DNA of 20,317 nt, taken from positions 1 to 20,317 of the forward strand of contig DFUX01000095.1 of the NCBI GenBank assembly GCA_002379855.1. Direction: 5' to 3'. This DNA comes from Cloacimonetes bacterium UBA4175. Lineage in GTDB: Bacteria > Cloacimonadota > Cloacimonadia > Cloacimonadales > Cloacimonadaceae. A model generated the notes under the pieces. It worked only from the letters and a program-made list of their open reading frames with translations, was not told the origin of the DNA and did no database searches. Shown one piece after another: positions 13,538-20,317 of the stretch; the stretch's first letter is position 1, and every line of letters begins with the position of its first letter. The translations under genes were made by a program, and so were the position numbers.

Positions 13538-13566
13538 TTGACAGCGATAAGGCTTTGAAAAATTGT
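13538..13566 (+). promoter_or_regulatory. Probable rpsU promoter
   Basis: TTGACA (13538-13543) with a 17-base spacer before AATTGT (13561-13566). The -35 is consensus and the -10 weak. It is the best-placed promoter for rpsU and the operon behind it, about 35 bases before the start codon. Confidence 0.45.
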
Positions 13567-13600
13567 GATCCTCTGAATAAAAATAAAGGTGGTGATTTGC

Positions 13601-13804
13601 TTGCCGACAGTCGTAGCGAAAGAAAACGAATCCTTCGATTATCTGTTGAAACGCTTCAAAAAGAAATGCGAGAAAGCCGCAATTCTTTCAGAGATAAAGA
13701 AGAACCAGGCCTACGAGAAGCCCAGCGTTAAGAAAAAACGCGAAGCCAACGCTGCTCGCAGGAAGATGTTGAAACTGCAGCGCAGAATGCAACGTTACAG
13801 ATAG
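13601..13804 (+). CDS. rpsU: 30S ribosomal protein S21
   Basis: The 67-residue basic protein matches bS21 along its length: PTVVAKENESFDYLLKRFKKK at the N-terminus, then a Lys/Arg-rich helical part ending QRRMQRYR. S21 belongs to the small ribosomal subunit and helps translation initiation. The start is a TTG at 13601 with AAAGGTGG (13586-13592) at the right distance. Upstream GTG codons at 13589 and 13592 lie within that ribosome-binding site and would add residues not found in S21. It is the first gene of the macromolecular-synthesis operon and is followed directly by a strong terminator. Confidence 0.93.
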   Translation: MPTVVAKENESFDYLLKRFKKKCEKAAILSEIKKNQAYEKPSVKKKREANAARRKMLKLQRRMQRYR

Positions 13805-13841
13805 ATATCTGCAGCGTCTTTCTGGATTTTATTGTTGAAGC

Positions 13842-13873
13842 GACAGGGATACCTAATCCCTGTCAGCTTTTTT
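13842..13873 (+). terminator. Rho-independent terminator after rpsU
   Basis: GACAGGGAT (13842-13850), loop ACCTA and ATCCCTGTC (13856-13864) form a perfect 9-bp stem, followed by AGC and six Ts. It lies between rpsU and cvpA, the same relative place as the internal terminator between rpsU and dnaG in Escherichia coli. No promoter is visible in the 23 bases after it, so downstream genes must rely on partial read-through or internal promoters. Confidence 0.9.
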
Positions 13874-13896
13874 AAGGTACAAACGAGGAGTCTGAC

Positions 13897-14454
13897 ATGG
13901 GTATTATTGACTGGATCATACTTTTGTTTCTGCTCTGCTTTATCGTGCAGGGCTGGCGCAGAGGCCTGGCGGGAATGATCATCCGCGGCGGCGGGATCGT
14001 GGCATCCTTTTTCCTCATCGGCCATTTCTTTCCCCTGGTGAAGACCAGCCTGCTGGCCAATTACAAGATGGGCAACGTCCTCGCCACCATAATCGCCCTG
14101 CTGCTGATTATTGTGCTGATGATAGTGCTGATCCGCCTGGTCATGTATTTTTTGCAACTGCTGCTGAAGTCCGCCCGGCTAACCACCGCCAACAAGTTTC
14201 TGGGCATGGGGCTGGGCTTTTTGAACGGCCTGCTTGTCGTGATCGTCTTTACCATGATGATGGATTACATTCCCTCGCTGTCCACCCCGCTCAAGGTGGG
14301 CTCCAAACACCGGGTCTATGCTGCCGTGGACACCCTCAAGACCGATCTGGTGAACACCATCAAGCTCAAGCAGTACGATCGCTATCTGAAGGTCATGGAC
14401 AAAATGAAGGCGGATAAGAAAGCCCAGGCGGGGCAGTCCGGCAAGAGCAAATGA
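13897..14454 (+). CDS. cvpA: CvpA-family membrane protein
   Basis: The 185-residue integral membrane protein has four predicted helices (about 4-18, 23-46, 60-88, 102-122) and a charged C-terminal tail. The N-terminal IIDWIILLFLLCFIVQGWRRG, with its short loop and GW.RG motif, and the later LGMGLGFLNGLL are CvpA family features. CvpA is linked to colicin V production in E. coli and to envelope stress elsewhere; its molecular role is unsettled. GAGGAG lies just upstream of the ATG. The mutS2 start overlaps its stop by four bases (ATGA), so the two are translationally coupled. A cvpA-mutS2 pairing is common in bacteria. Confidence 0.88.
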   Translation: MGIIDWIILLFLLCFIVQGWRRGLAGMIIRGGGIVASFFLIGHFFPLVKTSLLANYKMGNVLATIIALLLIIVLMIVLIRLVMYFLQLLLKSARLTTANKFLGMGLGFLNGLLVVIVFTMMMDYIPSLSTPLKVGSKHRVYAAVDTLKTDLVNTIKLKQYDRYLKVMDKMKADKKAQAGQSGKSK

Positions 14455-16799
14455 ACAATCCCGAACTCTACGCGGATCTTGAGTATTCCGCGCTCACCGA
14501 ACAGGTGGCAAGCCTGTGCCACAGCGCGCTGGGACGCTCCAAAGCCCGGCAGTTGCGCCCCCTGGCGGACAAAAAAGCCATCGAAAGCAGCCTGAAGCTG
14601 GTCTCGGAGCTGCAGGAATGCGTGGAACGCGGGCTGGTGTTCAGTTTTGAGGAGTTGGGCGACCTGCGGGAGCTGTTCAGCGAGGCGAAGCATTCCCTCT
14701 TTAGCTTTGAGGAGTTTCTGCTGGTGTATCAGAACGCCGCCCTGGCAACCCAACTGGCTTCCGCGCGGGAGCGGGTGGAGGACTTTCCCCTGCTGCGCAA
14801 ACTGTGGGACAGGTTGAGGCCCCAGGGGGAGATTTGCAGGCGCTTCGTTGAGATATTCGATCCCGAAGGGGAGGTCCTGGACAGCGCCTCGCCGGAACTT
14901 TCCCGCATCCGCAAACGCAACGCGTCCCTCCAGCGCAGCATCCAGAAGACCATGCAGGGCATGTTGCACGACCCCCGCTACGAAGGCTTTTTGCAGGACA
15001 AATTCATCACCCGCCGGGAAGACCGCTTTGTGCTGCCCATCAAGGAAAACGCCGGCGCCTTTGTGCCAGGCATCGTGCAAAGCCATTCCGGCAGCGGCTC
15101 CACCCTGTTCATCGAACCGCAGAGCGTGGTGCCGCTCAACAACGAACTCCAGTTGCTCAAGCAGGAGGAAAAACGGGAGATATTCCGCATTTTCACCGCT
15201 TATACTGCCCAGATCAAAGAGAAGTCCCGGGAACTGCTTGTCAATCAGGAGACCCTGGCTGAACTGGATTACCGCTACGCCTGCGGCACATTGGGGCGCA
15301 AGCTGGACGCCAAAGCACCCAGGATCGTAGCCAGTTCATCGCTCAAGCTGCTTTCCGCCCGCCATCCGCTGCTGATTCTGCGCTTGGGCGACCCGCGCAA
15401 GGTGATCCCCTTCGACCTCGAACTTGGCAACAGCCACCGGGTGCTGATCCTCAGCGGCCCGAACACCGGAGGCAAGACGGTACTCATGAAATCGGTGGGA
15501 CTGCTCTGCCTGATGGCGCTTTCCGGCCTGCCCATCCCCGCGGACGCGGACAGTGAGATCGGCCTCTTCAGCCAGGTTTTTGCCGATATCGGCGATGACC
15601 AGTCCATCGAAAGCGCCCTCTCCACCTTCTCTTCGCATATCCAGAAGATCCAGCGCATGCTTGCCGCGGCGGATGCCGACAGCTTGGTGTTGATCGATGA
15701 GATCGGAGCCGCCACCGATCCCCAGCAGGGTTCAGCCCTCGCGCAGGCGATCCTGGAAAGCTTCACCCAGATTGGCTGCAAGGCAGTGGTCACCACCCAC
15801 TACACGGCGCTCAAGATCTTCGCGGAGAGCCATCCCGGCTGCCTCAACGCCTCCATGCAGTTCGACCTCAAGAGCCTGCAGCCCACCTTCCGTTTCAGCG
15901 CGGGAATCCCGGGCGACAGCTTTGCCATCGAGGTGGCATCCTCCCTGGGCATGGCCCCGGAGCTGATCGAGCGTGCCCGCAGCCTGAGCGGAAGCCAGAA
16001 TGTGGAGTTCACCGAGCTGCTCAAGAAGATGCAGGCGGAAAAGAAGGCTCTGGGCAGGGCCAGCTACGAATATCAGCTCAAGACCCGCAACCTGGAGGCC
16101 AAAATCCAGGAACTGGAAGGCAAGGAATCCCGCCTGGAAAGCGAGCTTAAAGCACGCAAACAGAAATTCATCAAAGACCTGCAGGCGGAGCTGATCGCCC
16201 AGCAAAAGCTTTACCGGCAGGAGCATGAGAGCCTCAAAAAGCTGGAAAAGGAAGAACGCAAATCACTTTCGGAAAGAAAATTGCAAGAGATAGATGTCAA
16301 GCTTCAGCAAATCCAGAGTGAGCTGCGCGAATCCGGCGCCGAAGGCCGGCAAAAGGCGCTTGACCCCAAGGCGGGAGACCGCGTCTGGCTGGCCGATCTG
16401 GATGCCGAGGCGGTGGTTCTGGAAATCCGGGACCGCCAGGCGACGGTCGATCTGAACGGGATCAGCTTCCGCGTGCCCCTGGAAAACCTCTATCTGGGCA
16501 AAGGCCCGGCGCCCAGGGTGGAGATGGTGGTGACCGGCAGGACCAACGCCACGCCACAGGCACGCTATGAACTGAAGCTGCTGGGGCTCACCTTTGACGA
16601 GGCGCAGCCCCTGATCGACGAGTTTTTGGACGACGCGGTGCTGGCGGGTTTGCACAGCCTGCGCATCGTCCACGGCAAAGGCACCGGTGCCCTCAGAAAC
16701 AAGGTGCGCGACTATTTGAAAAGGAAAAAGCAGGTGATCTCGCTGGATACACCCTCGCCCAGCGAAGGCGGCAGCGGGGTGACCCTGGTAAAGATTTAG
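14451..16799 (+). CDS. mutS2: MutS2 family ATPase with Smr domain
   Basis: This 782-residue protein is of normal length for MutS2. It has N-terminal core and clamp regions (about 1-300), the MutS-type ATPase (Walker A GPNTGGKT 336-343, Walker B LVLIDEIG 412-419, TTHYTALK 448-455), a long coiled-coil-like charged segment (about 515-630) and a C-terminal Smr domain (about 700-770, HGKGTG at 741-746). MutS2 lacks the mismatch-recognition domain. It is linked to suppression of recombination and, in Firmicutes, to splitting collided ribosomes. In the Smr domain the usual LDLR motif reads LKLL (708-711), losing the acidic and basic residues tied to nuclease activity. It ends four bases before dnaG. 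Confidence 0.95.
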   Translation: MNNPELYADLEYSALTEQVASLCHSALGRSKARQLRPLADKKAIESSLKLVSELQECVERGLVFSFEELGDLRELFSEAKHSLFSFEEFLLVYQNAALATQLASARERVEDFPLLRKLWDRLRPQGEICRRFVEIFDPEGEVLDSASPELSRIRKRNASLQRSIQKTMQGMLHDPRYEGFLQDKFITRREDRFVLPIKENAGAFVPGIVQSHSGSGSTLFIEPQSVVPLNNELQLLKQEEKREIFRIFTAYTAQIKEKSRELLVNQETLAELDYRYACGTLGRKLDAKAPRIVASSSLKLLSARHPLLILRLGDPRKVIPFDLELGNSHRVLILSGPNTGGKTVLMKSVGLLCLMALSGLPIPADADSEIGLFSQVFADIGDDQSIESALSTFSSHIQKIQRMLAAADADSLVLIDEIGAATDPQQGSALAQAILESFTQIGCKAVVTTHYTALKIFAESHPGCLNASMQFDLKSLQPTFRFSAGIPGDSFAIEVASSLGMAPELIERARSLSGSQNVEFTELLKKMQAEKKALGRASYEYQLKTRNLEAKIQELEGKESRLESELKARKQKFIKDLQAELIAQQKLYRQEHESLKKLEKEERKSLSERKLQEIDVKLQQIQSELRESGAEGRQKALDPKAGDRVWLADLDAEAVVLEIRDRQATVDLNGISFRVPLENLYLGKGPAPRVEMVVTGRTNATPQARYELKLLGLTFDEAQPLIDEFLDDAVLAGLHSLRIVHGKGTGALRNKVRDYLKRKKQVISLDTPSPSEGGSGVTLVKI

Positions 16800-16803
16800 C
16801 GAG

Positions 16804-18531
16804 ATGGAACAAAGCCTGATAGAGCAGATTCGGCACTCCAACGACATCGTGGACGTGGTGCAGGGATATGTGCCCCTCAAGCACGTGGGCGCCAACTGGA
16901 GAGGTATCTGCCCCTTCCACAACGACACCAATCCCTCGCTCTATGTAAGCCAGCCCAAGCAAATCTTCAAGTGTTTCGCCTGCGGCAAGGCGGGCAACGT
17001 CTTCACCTTCGTGCAGGAATACGAAAAGCTCACCTTCATCGAGGCGGTCAAAAAGCTCGCCGCCCGCGTGGGCATTGCCATTCCGGAGTTTGAGCGCACC
17101 AAGACCGTCTCCACCAAGCGCGACCAGTTGCTGGTCGTCTATCGCAGCGCCAGGGATTTCTTTGCCTCCAACCTCTTTGAACACGGCTCATCCGTGCTTA
17201 AATACCTCGCCGGCCGTTCCTTCAGCGAGGAGACCGCCAAAGCTTTGGAGCTTGGCTATGCCCTCAACAGCGAAAAAGCCCTGCTCAACCACCTGCTCAA
17301 GGAAGGCCACTCCGTTTCCCTGCTCAAGGAATCCGGCCTCTTCGGCAACTACTCCGGCAACCTGGTGGATTTCTTCCGCAACCGCCTCATGTTTCCCATC
17401 CACAACAACATCGGCGAGGTGATCGCCTTCGGCGGAAGAGTTTGGAATGACGCGGATACCGGGGTAAAATATGTGAACTCCTCCGGCACCGAGCTCTACA
17501 CCAAGGGCAAAGAACTCTACGGCCTCTTCAAGACCAAGTATGAGATCACCAAGGCGGGCTACGCGCTGATCTGCGAAGGATACTTTGACTTCCTGCGGCT
17601 CTACGAGGCTGGTTTTTTGAACTCCGTGGCCTCGCTCGGCACCGCCCTCACCGAAGACCAGATCTTCCTGCTTTCCCGCTACGCGAAACGAATTTACATG
17701 CTCTACGACGGCGACAAAGCCGGCGTCAGCAACGCTATCCGCGCGGCTCTGATCTGCCTGGGGAAAGGATTGGAAGCCAACATCGTGGAACTGCCTCCCG
17801 AGCACGATCCGGACAGCTTTATCCTGGATGAGGGGGTTCCCGCCCTGCGCAAAAGGATCGCCGCCGCGCAGCCCATCACCACCTTCCTTGCCCGCAAAGG
17901 CTGGGACAGCCCGGAAAGCGAGCGCATCGATATGCTGCTGGAGGCCGCCCGGGGTGTGAAGGATGCCGTGCAACGCGAACTGCTGGTGAAGGGCATCTCG
18001 GAAGCCTTCTCCGTCTCCACCGCCGCCCTCTTTTCCAAACTGGGGCGGATCGGCAGAAAGGCGCCAGCCCGGACAGAGGAACGCGCGCCTGTCCTGGAGA
18101 GCCCTTCCGAAGAGCGCTGGCTGCTTACTTTGGCCTTGCGCGACCGGGAATCGTTCAATTTTGTTGCCGAAGAGCTCACTCCCGATTATTTTATTAACAG
18201 TACCAACCGCGAGCTCTACAAATATCTGCTGTCTGTAAGTTCGGACGCGGATTACGCCGAGCCCGCCTCTTTGCTCGATAATATGGAAAATAAGGAGTTA
18301 AGGGATCTCTTGGCAGAGTTACTCTTTTCTGATCTGCAGGATATGAGCCTGAAAACACTGGTTGACCAGGTGCGGGTGCGCAAAATACAGCGCGATCTGG
18401 AGGACATTGACCGCCGCATCCTCGCGGAACCGGACAACTACGATCTCCTGCGCTCCAAAATGGAACTCTTGAACACCTATCGCAATATGATCAACGGGCT
18501 TTCGCCCATCAACTTTATTAAGAACAATTAG
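16804..18531 (+). CDS. dnaG: DNA primase DnaG
   Basis: The 575-residue primase synthesises RNA primers at replication forks. It has an N-terminal CHC2 zinc-binding domain (C36, H39, C57, C60), a catalytic core with VKYVNSSGTELYTKGKELYGL (221-241) and a TOPRIM domain with EGYFD (258-262) and DGDKAG (302-307) carrying the metal-binding acidic residues. The C-terminal part (about 430-575) is the helicase-interaction region. Length is in the usual range. It starts four bases after mutS2 stops, with only a weak GCGAG as ribosome-binding site, so translation is probably coupled. It is followed by rpoD. Confidence 0.96.
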   Translation: MEQSLIEQIRHSNDIVDVVQGYVPLKHVGANWRGICPFHNDTNPSLYVSQPKQIFKCFACGKAGNVFTFVQEYEKLTFIEAVKKLAARVGIAIPEFERTKTVSTKRDQLLVVYRSARDFFASNLFEHGSSVLKYLAGRSFSEETAKALELGYALNSEKALLNHLLKEGHSVSLLKESGLFGNYSGNLVDFFRNRLMFPIHNNIGEVIAFGGRVWNDADTGVKYVNSSGTELYTKGKELYGLFKTKYEITKAGYALICEGYFDFLRLYEAGFLNSVASLGTALTEDQIFLLSRYAKRIYMLYDGDKAGVSNAIRAALICLGKGLEANIVELPPEHDPDSFILDEGVPALRKRIAAAQPITTFLARKGWDSPESERIDMLLEAARGVKDAVQRELLVKGISEAFSVSTAALFSKLGRIGRKAPARTEERAPVLESPSEERWLLTLALRDRESFNFVAEELTPDYFINSTNRELYKYLLSVSSDADYAEPASLLDNMENKELRDLLAELLFSDLQDMSLKTLVDQVRVRKIQRDLEDIDRRILAEPDNYDLLRSKMELLNTYRNMINGLSPINFIKNN

Positions 18532-18548
18532 CCTCGCAAGGAGCTTTG

Positions 18549-20288
<1,740 letters not shown>

Positions 20289-20317
20289 GATGCTGATAGG
20301 GGTGGCAAAGTCCGTTT

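Noticed and set aside
20289..20317. Start of a further gene or a tRNA after rpoD
   Set aside because: Only 29 bases are available. A purine-rich stretch is present but no start codon or tRNA arm can be supported.

Overview
This window looks like chromosome from a Gram-negative bacterium of the Fibrobacterota-Chlorobiota-Bacteroidota (FCB) group, most plausibly the Cloacimonadota (Cloacimonetes/WWE1) lineage. The evidence is a secreted protein with a type IX-like sorting tail (PNPFNPET... ending in KKMILQK), a signal-peptide outer-membrane porin, and housekeeping genes of general bacterial type. The phylum call is an inference, and other FCB candidate phyla remain possible. No rRNA, tRNA, CRISPR array, integrase or transposase was found.

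Three repeat-rich intergenic islands (about 1-465, 6850-7531 and 12590-13140) separate three gene blocks. Block 1 (432-6811) opens with a minus-strand DUF523-DUF1722 gene whose 3' end runs into a repeat. A ferrous-iron locus follows on the plus strand: a DtxR-family regulator fused to FeoA, a second FeoA, FeoB, a small Cys-rich FeoB-associated membrane protein, a porin-like outer-membrane protein and a secreted DNRLRE-type protein. Two DtxR/IdeR-like palindromes, each overlapping a promoter, lie upstream of the regulator and of feoB, so the locus is probably iron-repressed and autoregulated. Block 2 (7627-12563) has a consensus promoter followed by a GNAT acetyltransferase, an overlapping B12-binding-type radical SAM protein, a membrane-anchored TerD-domain protein and an ABC-F ATPase. 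Its joint function is unknown. Block 3 (13601-20288) is an expanded macromolecular-synthesis operon: rpsU, terminator, cvpA, mutS2, dnaG, rpoD. The last 29 bases hold no assignable gene.

The islands are mosaics of at least three dispersed families. Family A (seven whole or partial copies) is a hairpin unit with the core GGATCCCGGGTC...CCCGGGATGACA, whose stem shows compensatory changes between copies. Family B (three copies) is about 200 bp or more and contains an 8-bp tandem repeat, several hairpins and a tail ending in a conserved ribosome-binding-site-like sequence plus ATG. Family C (two copies, opposite orientation, 111 bp each) lies near the two ends of a 12.5 kb segment. Island 2 also carries four perfect hairpins within 83 bp.

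The items most worth a second look are the structured repeat families (especially the conserved start-codon tail of family B and the hairpin quartet), the iron locus with its hybrid metal-site regulator, internal feoA start and Cys/His-containing porin, and the orphan TerD-anchor protein in the repeat-bounded GNAT/radical SAM/ABC-F cluster.
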